From contig ML677335.1 in the NCBI GenBank assembly GCA_007922305.1, positions 16,674,218 to 16,738,217 of the forward strand: a stretch of DNA of 64,000 bases, given 5' to 3'. This DNA is from Dermatemys mawii. Taxonomy: Eukaryota > Chordata > Testudines > Dermatemydidae. Within the stretch, counting starts at the first letter, position 1. Every line of letters begins with the position of its first letter. Position numbers and translations under genes: made by a program. The notes beneath the pieces are model-generated. The model was not told the origin of the DNA. It did no database searches and was given only the letters and a program-made list of their open reading frames with translations. Shown in pieces: positions 36,331 to 48,884 of the stretch.

Positions 36331-36974
36331 AGAGGGCCATTCAAAGCAAATTACATAGTCTTCCGAGACTTTTAGCATATTTTTCTAGCAAAAGATACAA
36401 TGAACACAATAGGGTTTATGCAGCCAGAATAAAGAACATTAAAAATCAATAAGAAAAGAAACAACAAAAATAATTACATGTTATGGGAACGAGGTATATA
36501 CAGATATGACCTCAAATGTTTATTTCTGAAGAGTTTGTCTGCTTGGTTTCCCCTAGTGAACTTCTGTCTGTTTAAAGTGCTCTAGAAGTAGGGTTAGTTT
36601 GAGTCAGTTACCTGCATTTCCAATGGCACTGAAATTCTGTCAGACAAGACAGTGCAGAGAGAAAAAAATGCAATTTGCAAAGAGCCATCTTATATGGAAT
36701 GAAAAGAAATAGCTGTATTTTTCCTCTGCCAACTTAGCATGCATGTCTCATGCTGGGTTTTATGAACAAAAGATATGGGTTCCTTTGTACTCAGTTTTGG
36801 CCAGCTGTTACCAGGTGTGTTCCACAGGACAAGGAGTATATCTTTGACATTAAAACCAACAGAAGCTCACACAGCATATTATACAAACACTCACATGGTC
36901 TCTTCCTGTCACTGACTTTTTCTGCAGCAGGTACCAATCTTAAGTAATTTTGCAGGGAAAGAACCAATTGTACT
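36331..36974. other. Gene-free stretch
   Basis: AT-rich; nothing recognised. Confidence 0.45.
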
Positions 36975-37733
36975 GTCATAACCATACAGCTAAGGGTAGC
37001 CTAGAGATTCCCCTTTACCTGTAAGAGGTTAAGAAGCTCAAATAACTTGGTTGGTACTTGACCAAAAGAACCAATGGGGAAAGAAGATACTTTCAAATCT
37101 GGGCTGAGGGAGGCTTTGTTTGTGCACTCTTGGGACTGAGAGGGACCAGACAGAAATCCATTTCCTCCAGCCAATGCTGAACTCAGTCTATAATATTGCA
37201 AAAGTGTAAGTAAGCAGGTTAAGGCATGTTAGATTATCTTTTGTTTTAGCTTGTGAATTTTCCCTTTGCTAGAGGGCGGTTTATTCCTGGTGTGGGTTTT
37301 GGGTTTTTTTTTTCTTTTGTAACTTTGAAACTAAGGTTAGAGGGGGTTCCTCTGTGTTTTTGAATCTTTTGTTACCCTGTAAAGTTATCTTCCATCCTGA
37401 TTTTACAGAGGTGATTCTTTTATCTTTTCTTTAAATAAAATTCTTCTTTTAATAACCTGATTGCTTTTTTTCAGTGCCCTAAAGACCCAGGAGTTGGGTC
37501 TGTGCTCACTTTGTAACCAGTTGGTTAGAATATTATCAAGCCTTCCCAGGAAAGGGGTGAAGGGCTTGGGGGATGTTTTTGGGGGAATAGGAACTCCAAG
37601 TGGTCCTTTCCCTGAATCTTTGTCTAAATCATATGGTGGTGGTAGCAATACTATCTGTCCAAGGACAAGGAATTTGTGCCTTGGGGAAGTTTTAAACTAA
37701 GTTGGTAGAAATAAATTTAGGGGTCTTTCATGC
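36975..37733 (+). mobile_element. Endogenous-retrovirus-type LTR, right end eroded
   Basis: It begins tgtcataaccatacagc, a TG-start typical of an LTR, and continues through a t-rich region with a polyadenylation signal aataaa at 37,434-37,439. A conserved-looking tract follows (ccaagtggtcctttccctg ... ggtagaaataaattta). No gag, pol or env coding sequence is next to it, so it appears to be a solo LTR lacking its final CA end. The family assignment is by recognition and not verified. Confidence 0.65.
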
Positions 37734-40700
37734 CAATTGCTTCCCTGAACTTGGATCATTCCCCTCTGCATCAAACCTTCCCCATCTTCCTTTGCTCAAT
37801 CTCAGGGCCACATTGTTAGGCTGGGTCAAAGGCTACCATTACCTTCAACAGACATGGCTTTAGGCCCTAGAATAGTAACATAAATGAAGGGGCAGAGATA
37901 AGCTGGTATGGGTACTCTGTGTGGTTTCTTGGGCACAGATCCTCAAAAGCATTTAGGTGCCTAATTCCCATTGATTTCAATAGAAGATAGGTGGCTAAAT
38001 ACCTTTGTGGCTCTGGGCTTCCATTCCCAAATAGGCTGATGCTTCAACCTTGAATTAAGAGAAAGTTAACTTGTTTGTTGACGCAAGTTGATGGAACTGT
38101 GTTGTACATTATTTGGATTCTGAAGATGAAGGAGGAGGTTAGTTTTGTTTTGTTTTGTGGTTTTGTTTAATTCATTTTGGTTTTAATACCTATATCTGTT
38201 CAGAGGGGAATAAAGAAATACAGACATTTAAATATTTGTGGAGAGTTTAACCTTTACATTTTGACTGATTTTGACACTATACTATTAGCCTCACCTACTA
38301 AAAGCTTATCTGGCTCCACATTTTCTAAAACCACCTTGACAGTGCCTTCTGTCACTGCAAATCAATCACAAGTAATGTCAGAGAAAACTTCAGTGCAGTG
38401 CTTTGTAAACTTCCATATAAAATTGGATTCTGTTTTCTACAGGTTTTAGATAACAAAAACCATACATCATTTCTTAAATTTCAACACAGAACTTTCTGTA
38501 GTTCACATCTCCTTCAGCAGTCCAAGAAGTATCACTTTGCTTATGAATGCAAATAATTATGAAATTGTAGGGTCAAATTCTACCCTACATGCAATTCCCA
38601 CTGAAGAAAACCAAGCTTGTGCAATTCCATTTGAGGACAGACTTTGGTCTATTGTTTGTTGATCATTATAGCAGTTGTTAGTGCAACTTGAGTAATTTGG
38701 CAGCTAATATACATAAAGCAGCAGGGAACACATTTTGTTTATCATACAAACACTGTTTATTCCAGTTCAGTTTACAAACTAAATCTGTCTTCATGCTGTA
38801 ATACAATTCTTTGTCAATAAGTTAGCACTCACATGAAAATGCTGTAACCTTCTCTTTCCACTTCAAGTCTTTAGTGTGTGTGTATATATGATTCACAGTA
38901 TTAGAAAGCCAAACCTCAAGTCATGAAAAATAACTATGTTGTACAGAATTAATAATTGTTTCACCCTATAATCAATGTTCTTTCTGCAATTCTAATGTTC
39001 CAATATAATAATCCAAGTACACAATGTTCTATGGCATGTCTTATTTTTAAACATATTTTTGATTCTCAGTACATGTTTGACTGTATCATGAACTGTTCCA
39101 AATTTGCTGTAATTAGTTTTACTATTACATAGGCTTTTGTTAACAAGCATCTACATAAACAACATCAAGAATATCTGCCTTTAAGAGAATATTGTAAAAG
39201 GCAGTTTCAAAATTCTATGTCCACAGTAAATAATAATTAATTGGTTTTCAGTCTATGGAAGACTGAGATTTTTTTTTTAAAAAAAAGTCATACTTAGTGG
39301 CTTATTGTATCTGATGCATGTAGATTTTTGTGTGTGTTTGATTTCAACTCAAATTTGAACTTTTAAGAATGATCTTGTTTACACCCATTGCAGTCTACAA
39401 AAATTGAAAGATGTATGTTTAAAACAAAGAAAGAGAGAACTGCCTTTGTGCAATAAGATCTCTGGTCCCCCACTGAGTAGGTTGGGGAAAGAACCGTGAA
39501 GTGCAAAAGGATAACTGACAGATTTCATACTATTCAAAGAGAGGAGATAAAATGTTAAGGCTCTTTCCAGTGTTTTGATGCAAGACCACGCTTTCTTAAA
39601 CTGTAAAACTGAAATACTGGTGAATAGTATAGATCATGATGAGAGTGCAAATGGGGAATGTCCTCTAGAAGACATTGCCTCTCTATCAAAAGCTATGATG
39701 AATTAGGAAAATTAAAGTTCTATTGAGAGTGTTGAGAGACGTTTGTAAATTTTTGAATCAAACAAATATTGATCTCTCTTGGGATTTTATATTGAGCACA
39801 TCACTGAAATACCTAAGTTCTCTCCAGAAAAACAGCCCTACATGGTGAGCTCCTTACTGGATGGTTATGGAGTTTTCTGTTCTTCCGCATCTCTCCTTTC
39901 TGTTTGTTGATGGTTATGACTTTGAAGAATGCAGGTTTCTTGACTGGTGCTTCTGTTGACAGGTTGCAGAATCAAATTTGTGCCTCAATAACCAGCTAGA
40001 GGTCAGATGTATTGTTGTCTTGGGTGTGGCTTGATTAATGGGCTGCTACACATCAATATTTATCCTAAATAGTTTTTCCCCATTTACTGTTCATTGCTAA
40101 TTAGCCTAATTGACAACAAACACTAATTCCCAATATTTGCCAGTTGTTCTTTTTTCAGAGGGTACTCACTCCCTCACTCCCTCCAGGACAGCAGGAAATA
40201 ATATTGTATATATAGCACATTCCCATCCCACCTCACCAGCAACGGGTGTCAAGGGCCCTGAACACAGTGAATCCAATGTCATCCTACTGCACAGGCAGAG
40301 AAAGGCAGGATTTGGGATACCTATAAAAAGGTATGTAACAGCCTCACCACCCCCATCCCAAATACACACCTCCCTTAGAGCTCTGCTTGGTGAGGTCTCC
40401 CTGCTCATTACAGTGTCGAGAAGATTTAGGCAGGGGAGGACCAGTGGATATATGGGTATTTAGCTCAACCAGTCTTTTCTCTGCTTTGGAGGAGGGATAT
40501 AGCAGTTATGAAGACCACTTCAGCCCTTAGGCCATAGGAACTATTGCTTAGCTACAGTGAATAGAATTTCTGAGCACAAGTCATAGCCTGGTAACTCAAG
40601 ACAGTGCTGCTAACAGTATTTGACCAGTGGGCTGACTTGTTGTAGACCAAAACACAGTCAAGAGATCAAATGCTATAGGCCAAATATGTAAATGTGTCTG

Positions 40701-41192
40701 TGGTGTAAACTGGTGCAGTATCATTGCCTTTGATGACACCAGCTGAGGCTCTGACCTTAGAAACCTTAAGGCTGGAAATAAAATACTAAATCTCATGCTG
40801 ATCTTGAGCCACTAATTTTATTTAAATCCACTTTAAAACTGCAGCCACTTTTCCCCACAAAAATAAAGGTGTTTTAAAGTTATATGTAATGTTGTTAAAT
40901 GTGGTGTTATCCCAGCTGGAGTTTTCATCCATTATTTATATCACACTGACCCAGATAATCAAGAACTGCAATTTAACTAGTTAGAAAAAAAATAAGCAAC
41001 TTTAAAATGCCTTGCACTAATGTAACTGCATGTGGGTTTGAATGCATTTTTTAAATTGCCTCCTCTTACCCATGGTTGGGGGAAAAAAACAATGTTTGTG
41101 TAAATACTGTTCCCTAGCAGTTTTCTGTCTGTGACATAACCTTCCCCAAATTAACCAATCAAATTCAAGTCATATTGCAGCTTCAATTTAAT
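37734..41192. other. Gene-free stretch
   Basis: AT-rich, apparently single-copy sequence apart from the palindromic repeat at 37,931-38,020. An octamer-like atgcaaat lies at 38,547-38,554. No exon recognised. Confidence 0.5.
37931..38020. repeat. Short palindromic repeat, CAATGGGA-core type
   Basis: cacagatcctcaaaagcatt ... cctaattcccattg, atttcaatagaag ... ggctaaatacctttgtggct. The two halves are inverted copies. It is the same family as 42,155-42,233. Confidence 0.6.
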
Positions 41193-41200
41193 ATATACTA

Positions 41201-41525
41201 CAGGTCTGCACAACTCGGAATGTGGCGAGGGCCATATTACTGCAAAAACACCAGCTGCGGGCCGCCAGCTCACCTGCACATCCCCCTACCCTCCCTGGCT
41301 CGGCTACTCATCCTCCCACCCCCCGCTCAGCTCAACCCCTCCCCTCCACCCCCCACGACCAGTTCACCTTTCCCCTGTGTGCTGCCTCGCTGCTCCTGCC
41401 CGCCCAGCTCTGCCTCCCCCCACCCCACCGCTTGACTTGCCCCAACCCTACTCACCCCTTGGAGGTGGCATAGTGAGCCTGTACGGGCCGCATGTGGCCC
41501 CCAGGCCACATATTGTGCACGCCTG
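41201..41525 (+). mobile_element. Non-autonomous hAT-like element, 325 bp, perfect TSD
   Basis: Termini caggtctgcacaac and gtgcacgcctg form an imperfect inverted repeat. The flanks carry an exact 8-bp duplication atatacta (41,193-41,200 and 41,526-41,533). The interior is c-rich (41,260-41,460). The text gggccgcatgtggccc near the right end resembles the subterminal region of the 13,090-type elements. Confidence 0.9.
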
Positions 41526-42154
41526 ATATACTATTTATTCTGCTAAGTCTCTGAAGTCCTCTTCCAAAAGCATTAACCTCAACCTCATTTAGCTTTTATT
41601 CTCACATGGTGCCATTTCCCTTTGCTATGGCTCCTCTTCTCCCTCTGCAAACCCTCTCTTCCTCTGATCGATTTGTGCCATTGTGCGCCTTTCATAAAGG
41701 AGGAACAGGCCTATTTCTTTCTCCTGCTTTTGTTATACAATTCGCATTGGATGGCAGAAAAGTAGGTCAGGCTGTCATCAGCTTCAGGCACCTGGGAGCA
41801 ACATTCTCGTCCTTGTATAACAATGGTTTTTGTTTATTGTTACAATGGAGCACTCTCTCCTTAGCTGGTGAACTACAAAGCACTTTGCGACAGTGTGCAG
41901 GATCAGGGGATTTTTTCCAAGCCTTATTTGGGTCCAAATACACAGATAAATAAAACTTCTGGGATAACAAACTTTAAACATTTTTATTAGCAGAGTGGGG
42001 AAAAAAACTTCAAAGTCTGCTGAAGCATTAAAAACTGTAGGAAGGGGGCTCTTTTGTAGTTTTCAATTAGTTTAAGTATTCACACTTATCCAACTGCTTT
42101 AAAGGCAGAGCACATTTATATAAAGCGCACATGTGTGAACTTTGAGCGCAGTTC

Positions 42155-42233
42155 AATGACGCTAAGGCGCAACTCCCACTGATTTCAACAGCGTGGGAGT
42201 TAAATACATAAATAAATCTTTGAAGATCTGGGC
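42155..42233. repeat. Short palindromic repeat, CAATGGGA-core type
   Basis: gacgctaaggcgcaactccc, actgatttcaacagc, gtgggagttaaatac, then tttgaagatctgggc. This is a degenerate member of the family at 37,931. Confidence 0.5.
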
Positions 42234-42632
42234 TTAAGTCACTAGAAGATTAAGATGGCTCAATGTCTAACCTTTCAGTTGTTAAAAATTAAAGTTGATT
42301 GAAGAGTAACAAACACTCAGTAATAAAAATACTGAGTTAGTTGCACTACAATTTGTGGAGTCACATAACTCCCACCTATTTGAATATGTGTTGTGTGACT
42401 GGGGAAACATTTGTGGGTTATGAAAGTTGCTTGAACTTAAACATTAAATATGTGTTCATCCAAAAATTGCACCAGCAAATCTCAAGTTTTGTGATATTTC
42501 TGTTCAAAATGTTTGCCATCCAACTGGGATAGAGAAACAATACCATGTGATTTAGGTAACTAATCAGAAAACAAATGAATAGTCAACATGAGCAGTTTGA
42601 AAACAGCTCAAAGCCTGAAAATTAGTCAACTA

Positions 42633-42705
42633 AATATAAGAAAGACACAAGGTGGGTGAGATAATATCTTTTATTGGATCATCTTCTGTTGGTGAAGGAG
42701 ACAAG
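42633..42705. repeat. Dispersed repeat end (acaaggtgggtgagataatat)
   Basis: The segment acaaggtgggtgagataa through ttctgttggtgaaggagaca is inversely related to 47,285-47,385 and 58,998-59,056. The family has a gtgttggtcc-like end reminiscent of Penelope-like elements; this class link is tentative. Confidence 0.5.
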
Positions 42706-43949
42706 TGATTAATGAATATTGTTTTAAATATTAGTTCCATTAGCAGTATTCAAATCTTTATTTTGAGAATTACTTAAAAATGAAACAACAGTTACTGTTG
42801 TGGTTTTTTAAGCAGAGTACAAGAAATTGGTCCTTTACAACATACCTGCTTTAAAAGAGGTCTCTATTGAGAGAAGCAGAGTACAGAATCTACTTCCGCT
42901 GAAAGGATCAGCCCAAAAGATAGGCCCTCAACTCCATGCAAACCTCTGCTGACACAGACAAAACTGCTGACAGAATTTAAACCTATAAATATAACCCTCA
43001 TCAAAGCTAGGCAAGCCCTACTGGCAAACAAAAGAGCTGAAAGAGTTCAGGTGACCAAATTTTAATTTAAAAATGTGATAAATTAATACTGGTTAGCTAA
43101 GCTACCTTATTATTATCATGAGAGTGAATTGCTATTTATAGATGTTTGTTGACAGCAATTTTTAAATTTTAAGAAACCAAGTCTCCTTTAAGACAAACTT
43201 AGGACATTTTAACATTTAAATGCTGCTTCAGTGCAAATACAGCAAGCTAGAGCTGCTCTCTCTCACACACGCACTATTGGAAATGAGAGCGAAACACACA
43301 AACTTATCAATTTATGTAGGAGACAGGAGCATGCATCTATGTATAGAATAGAGCAAGAGTACAGGGAGAGGGTGATAACCCATCCAACCCCCAAGCGAGT
43401 GTACTAGGAAAATCATTTCAGTGGCGAAATGTAAAAGGTCTTGGGTCACCTCAGCCCTCATTTGTCACGCAGACAGATGCTCAGCTAGAGGAGCCCAAGT
43501 GAGGGAGAGAGACAGGAGGATGAAGGTAAAACAAGGAGAAACAAATCTTGTATGACCCACAAGCCAACTAGCGACCACAGCCAACTAGGCACATATGACC
43601 AGCACTGGACAAGAATATGCATGGGAGATCATGCCTTCTGTTTTCCACAAGCCTAGTGGAAGAAAGGTGGGGATTTTTGCATTCCCCTCCCCGTCCACCA
43701 CACACATACTTTTGCCATAATTTATCCCTATAACTTTTACCAACATAATTTATCCCTAAATAATTTTATTTAGAAGATTTGTGTTTAAGTGTTTTCTCTC
43801 TAAACTACAAGTATTGTGAAATTAGTTTATTTGGGATAATTCTGCACTGTCACTCTCTTTTCCTATTTAAATTTTTATTTTGTTTGGAAGTGCAATGATT
43901 AAATCAAGGAATGCTGCCAGACAGAAAAAGCATGTGTGCCACGTTGATT

Positions 43950-44690
43950 TTGTATTATTCTAGTTTCTTAATCAAAATAACATGCGATACCAATCAAATG
44001 CCTTATGGAAGTCTAAGGGTATGTCTTCACTATCTGTCGGATCTATTGGCGATCGATTTATTGCATCTCGTCAAGATGTGATAAATCGATCCCCAGAGGC
44101 ATTCCCGTTGAGTCGGGAACTCCAGCTCGCCAAAAGGCGCAAGGCAGAGTCGACAGGGGTGCCCGCTGCTTACCGCTGCCGCCGTGAGGACAGCAGGTAA
44201 GTCGGCCTAAGATGCGCCAACTTCCGCTACGTTATTCACGTAGCTGAAGTTGCGTATCTTGGGTCGATCCCCACCCCCAGGGTAACAAGACCAAGCCTAA
44301 GTGTATATTAGTACTATTACCATTATCAACCAAATATCATTTCTAATATCATAAAAATGTGTATATCAAGTTAGCTTGACAAGATTTATTTTTCACAAAC
44401 CTATGTTGATTAGCATTAATTACATTAGCCTCCTTACATTGTTTATTTTAAATATCCTTAGACAGCCATTCCACTGTTTTGCCCAGGATTGATGTCAGAC
44501 AGAGACTTATAATTTCCTGGGTCATCTCATTTAACCTCGTAAAATATTGATACAACATTAGCTTTCTTCCAGTTCTTTAGAACTTCCCCAGTGTTCCAAG
44601 ATTTATTTAAAACCAACATTAACAATCTAAACAGATTGTCCAGCTCTTTTAAAACTATTGGCTACTAGTTCCTTGAACCTGCTGATTTAA
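43950..44690 (-). mobile_element. CR1-type LINE ORF2 fragment split by a MITE
   Basis: The sequence runs 43,950-44,016 and 44,298-44,690. The antisense strand of the right part carries the region before and at the start of the reverse transcriptase: W(K)NTGEV and KANVVSIF pieces followed by a DDPGNYK motif, all with many stops. The left part (gataccaatcaaatgcctta) continues the same LINE. The interruption is exactly the Harbinger MITE with a TAA duplication. Confidence 0.7.
44017..44297. mobile_element. PIF/Harbinger-type MITE, 281 bp, TAA TSD
   Basis: It begins gggtatgtcttcactatc and ends aagaccaagcc. The flanks are TAA (44,014-44,016 and 44,298-44,300), the 3-bp TWA duplication expected of PIF/Harbinger. 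Inside are repeated tcgattt/aaatcgat motifs, as in the subterminal regions of the element at 50,092. Its start gggt-tgtct-cact resembles the full-length element's gggtgtgtctacact. It is presumably mobilised in trans. Confidence 0.82.
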
Positions 44691-46370
44691 AATATCTAAA
44701 TGAGACCTGAAATTTTTGAAATTCCCTATGATCAAAAATCCTGAAAAAATTAATTTCAAATCAGTTGAAAAGTTTAGACAAAATAAAAAGTGCACATAGG
44801 CCTGTTGGTTTGTTCCATTCTGATTTCAACTTTTAAAAGAATTGTATATGCTAGAATATTATACAATTAAAAAAGTAATTATAATGAAAAGTTGTTTCAA
44901 AGAGACATCTAAACATCTTATTCCAAAAATGTAGAAATATTCTTTTCCTCTCTCCCTCCCCCAGGAACAAAACTGGAATCAAACATGATTTTGCAAAGCA
45001 TTTCAATTTTGATAAAACTTCCTCTGATGGAAAATTGTTCTGCTGAAGTTTTCCCAACAAGCTCTACTTAGTGGAGTAATCAAAAGACCCTACTTTGGAT
45101 AGGCTGCTAGAAAGTAATCTGCTTTATTTGAGTTGTGACTAAGTTTGCTAAGATGAGAAGGATAACTTTCCTCTTTGGCCATTAGTATGCTATTAACAGA
45201 GAACTCTCACATGAAATACTGTGCCAACACACACACACACAGCCCCATCCTTCAGTTTTTACTCAAGGAGAATTCACTGGACTTCAACAGTAGTTGTGCC
45301 TGAGTGATGGTCCATAGATTCAAGCACATTGTCAACTGCCTCTTCATAACCAAGAAGTTCAACAGTCAGTGTTTCCAAGGCCAGTTTTCCAGTCTTAAGG
45401 CAGAGTCTTGCAAGGTGCTAGCACCTTTAACTGAAGTCAGTGGGAACTGAGGCTACACAGTATCTTGCATGATGAGTCCTTAATTTGGTACTATGTTCTT
45501 AAAAAGATTACGTAGATATTATTCAAAGTGTTTACTTCAGAATTTTTGTCCAAAATGACTTAACGTAAACAAAGTAATAATTATAGTAATGGAACAATCT
45601 GGTGTATTTTTTAAAAAATCTGTACATCAATCTTTAAGAATTCTCAGTAACTTTGTCAGAAGACCTGTAAGTCACAACTGGTAAAGAAAAAAAAAGTATC
45701 TACAAACTAAAAAAATCTCATGTGTTAACAAATTTCAATTACTTTTTTTCAAGTGAATCTTTTTCCCCCTTGACCTTATATTCTGAACTATTAAACTGCA
45801 TACACATAAGTCAAATCTAAACACTGCATGTGACATTTTCCAAATGTCAGTGTTTCAGCAGCAGTAAACCATATTAAGATTGTTATAGTAAACATACTGG
45901 TACATTTTTCTTCACAGAAAAAGTCAGTGATTAGGTAAGTGTCATGAAAAGACAAGTTACTTTTAAGAAGAGTATTTTCAAGAGGAAACAATTTGTATTG
46001 TGAAAAGAGAGTTTTCATCAAGCAAAAATGCATTTATTCCTGCTTGGACAAATTGTGCAACATCCTCCCTCCTATGCACTTGTCGCTAATGGCACAAGGG
46101 TCAATATCTCCAAGTCTTCTAGCATGGCGATAGATCCTCTGCAAATTATAGTTATTCAAGATCAGCTTCAACTTGTTTGCACTCAAAATTTTAAACTACT
46201 TTCTGTTTTATTTTTGCAGTCATACAATCTGTTCACAAGGGATACTGCTCTATTTTTGAGACATGCACCACTGACATTAGAAGGAGAGAGCAGACCTCAG
46301 ATTGGATTCTTCTCTCTCTTCATATAGCCATCTCCACTGTGAACATTCATACTCCTGATGGGGGTCAAGG
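44691..46370. other. Gene-free stretch
   Basis: AT-rich sequence, including a short (AC)n run at 45,229-45,241. No exon recognised. Confidence 0.45.
45400..45478. repeat. Palindromic repeat remnant
   Basis: gtcttgcaaggtgctagcac ... actgaagtcagtgggaactg ... cagtatcttgcatgatgag: imperfect inverted halves around a tgaagtcagtggga centre. Confidence 0.45.
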
Positions 46371-46378
46371 TATTAATA

Positions 46379-47159
46379 CAGGGGTGGGCAAACTTTTTGG
46401 TCCAAGGATCACATTGGGGTTAAAAATTGTGCAGAGGGATCAGGCAGGGAAGGCTGTGCCCTTTATCAGCCTGCCCCTGCCCCTTATCCAACCCCCACCC
46501 ACTTCCCACCCCCTGGCTGCCCCCCTCAGAACCCCCGACCTATCCAACCCCCCCCCGCTTCTTGTCTCCCGATCGCCCCCTCCAGAGACCCCCCCACCAC
46601 TCTAACTGCTGTCCCAGAACCCCACCTCCTATCTAAGCCCCCCTGTTCTTTGTTCCCTGACTGCACCCTCCCTAGATCCCCCCACCCTAACCACCACCCC
46701 CTGGGACCCCACTCCCCATCTAAGCCCCCGTGCTTTGTTCCCTGACTGCCCCTTCCCGAGATCCCCCCACCCTAACCACCACCGCCCCGGGACCCCACCA
46801 CCTAACCCCCACCTTGCTTGCCTTACTCAGCTGGGCGCTCCTTGACCCGGCCCTCTGGCCAGGGAGGACGGGGTCCTGCGGCTCCCTGCACTCCACCTGG
46901 CCACGGAGCGTGGGGCCCCACAGCTCCCCGTGCTCCATCCGGCCCCCTGGCCAGAGAGCGTGGGGCTCAGCGGCATGCTGTGCTGGGCTCAGCCAGGGTC
47001 CCGCATCTTCCCGCGCTCAATCTGGCTCCTGGCCAGGGTGCGTGGGGTGGGCCCGGCCCGAGAGCGCGGGGACCTGCGGCACACCGGCCGGGAGCAAGCT
47101 CGTGGACCGGATGAAAATGGCCGGTGGGCCACATCTGGCCGGTAGTTTGTCCGTCCCTG
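46379..47159 (+). mobile_element. Non-autonomous hAT-like element, 781 bp
   Basis: It starts caggggtgggcaaacttttt and ends tagtttgtccgtccctg, an inverted repeat with two mismatches. Flanks tattaata (46,371-46,378) and tattaatt (47,160-47,167) match 7 of 8. The interior has a c-rich tandem-like half (46,490-46,810) and a G+C-rich half (46,830-47,110). It is the same family as the elements at 1, 13,090 (inverted) and 57,456. Non-coding. Confidence 0.92.
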
Positions 47160-47284
47160 TATTAATTGAATAACATTTGGTTTTATGTAGAATCTGTGTA
47201 ATTGGATATATTGTTGCTTCAAGGCCCTAACAGATGCTAAAGCAGAGAAACCACTTTTAAGAACTTTTGACCCTTGTCTCTTTC

Positions 47285-47385
47285 ACTAACAGAAGTTGGT
47301 CCAACAAACAATGAGGATATTACCTCACCCAGCTTGTCTCTCCAAGATCCTGGGTTCAACATGGCTACAACACTGCAAACAACAA
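47285..47385. repeat. Dispersed repeat end (tacctcacccagcttgtctc)
   Basis: aagttggtccaacaaacaat ... attacctcacccagcttg ... atcctgggttcaacatggct is the inverse of the 42,633 repeat and parallel to 58,998. Confidence 0.55.
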
Positions 47386-47399
47386 ATGTTAATTTTATA

Positions 47400-47530
47400 T
47401 TATTCTAGATTTCAATCAAAATGTCACAGTGACAAGTCAAATACCTTAAAGTTGAAGTATACCACATCAACATTATTGCCTTTATCAACCAAACTTGTAA
47501 TATCATAAAAAAAAGATATTAAGTTAGTTT
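47400..47530 (-). mobile_element. CR1-type LINE fragment
   Basis: tgcctttatcaaccaaactt and aaaagatattaagttagttt match the 43,950/44,298 LINE copy in the same orientation. Only about 130 bp. Confidence 0.6.
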
Positions 47531-47969
47531 AAAATCTCAGGATAATTTGATGGTTAAGGAGAAGTGTTTAGGCGCCATCTTGTGGGGCTTTACTGATACC
47601 TGAAAACATCATACATAGACTAAGCTGTCTGGAGGACTAACAATTTTCATATTAGCCTGAATAAGTACATTTCATTAAGCCTATGAAAGAAGAAAAATTG
47701 AATGGGTTTAACTAACAGGCTTCAGAAAGACTAAAAAGTGCATGGACATGGCTCATCAGTTAAAAAAAAACAAAAAACCAACCAACCACATTCTGTACTT
47801 TTCCCTCTGGTGAAAAATGCCCCCAAATACTTTGCTCTCATCTCTCGTTATCCCCCTCAGAAGTTCTCCAACTGTGGTTATGGAATACCCCCTTGTGGTC
47901 TGTGGGGAGGTAGTGGTCACATGATCCTAACATGCCTCCCTGTTTCCACTTACTAAAGTGCCTTAAAAG

Positions 47970-48300
47970 AAGAAGAGGTTACTCATTGTAGTAACTGTTT
48001 CTTCAACATGTGTCCCCCTATGGGTGATCCGTTTCAGGCATGCATGCACCTCTCAAGCCCTTGATTGGAGATTTTTCCATTAGTAGTGTCTGTTTGGCCT
48101 ATGCATGCACTCTGTGCCTCCTTGTGCTAGATACCACGGCTATGTAGAGGTGTGTAGATGAACCAACTTCAGTTCTTTTGCCACACAAAAGTCCTCTAAG
48201 GAACAGTCTGAAGCACAGGGGAAGGAGGGCAAATCTCAAAGAACTGCAGGTACTGCACAAAGTGAATAATTTCTTCTTCAAGTAGAATCCCTGTGGAAGT
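47970..48300. repeat. Dispersed repeat, class unknown
   Basis: aggttactcattgtagtaac ... caacatgtgtccccctatgg and the downstream tgcatgcac/tgcgtgc-like segment resemble a widespread reptilian repeat. I cannot assign the class. Confidence 0.4.
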
Positions 48301-48413
48301 CCCCCAAAGAGGCACACCCAAGCAGTATCTCCAGATGGAGGAGGGAGCTTTGTAATGGAATCTGAAACTGAAGAAAGTACTGCAGAACCAAGTGCTACAT
48401 CGGGTGTGACAGC

Positions 48414-48680
48414 ATGGATCAGGTAGTTGTAACGTTTCGAGTAGAAAAGGCAAATATAATGCCCGTCTATAAGAAGGGAAATAAGGACAACCCAGGGAAT
48501 TACAGACCAGTCAGTTTAATTTCAGTACCCAGAAAAATAATGAAGCAAATAATTAAGCAATCAGTTTGCGAACACCTAAAAGATAATAAGGTGATAAGTA
48601 ATAGCATGGATTTATTGAGAACAAAATCACGTCAAACCAACCTAATAGCTTTCTTTGACAGGGTAACAAACATGGTCGGT
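48414..48680 (+). mobile_element. CR1-type LINE reverse transcriptase N-terminal fragment
   Basis: One open frame encodes KANIMPVYKKGNKDNPGNYR, then PVSLISVPRKIMKQIIKQ and later SRQTNLIAFFDRVTNMV. This is the block 0/1 region of a CR1 reverse transcriptase (typical order VFKKG, NYRPVSL, ILE, QTNLISF). About 85 codons remain without a stop. It is truncated on both sides; the right side runs into G+C-rich sequence. Confidence 0.88.
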
Positions 48681-48884
48681 TGGTATAATAGGCAGGAAAG
48701 GTCTTGCCTGGCCTGGTGCTGTCACCGACCCACTACCGGACACCTGGGCCGCAGTGGCCCCAGCCCTTCCCTGAGATCCCCTTTGCCTCCTCCACGCCAC
48801 ACACCCACATCCCCACTGCGTCCCTCCTCCTTGGGTGCTGGGGCCAGCGGCTTGGGCCTTCAGGGGAGGGAGGAGCTGGTACTA

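Larger units (their letters stand above)
41534..43949. other. Gene-free stretch
   Basis: AT-rich sequence with no gene. Short repeats at 42,155-42,233 and 42,633-42,705 are listed separately. Confidence 0.5.
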
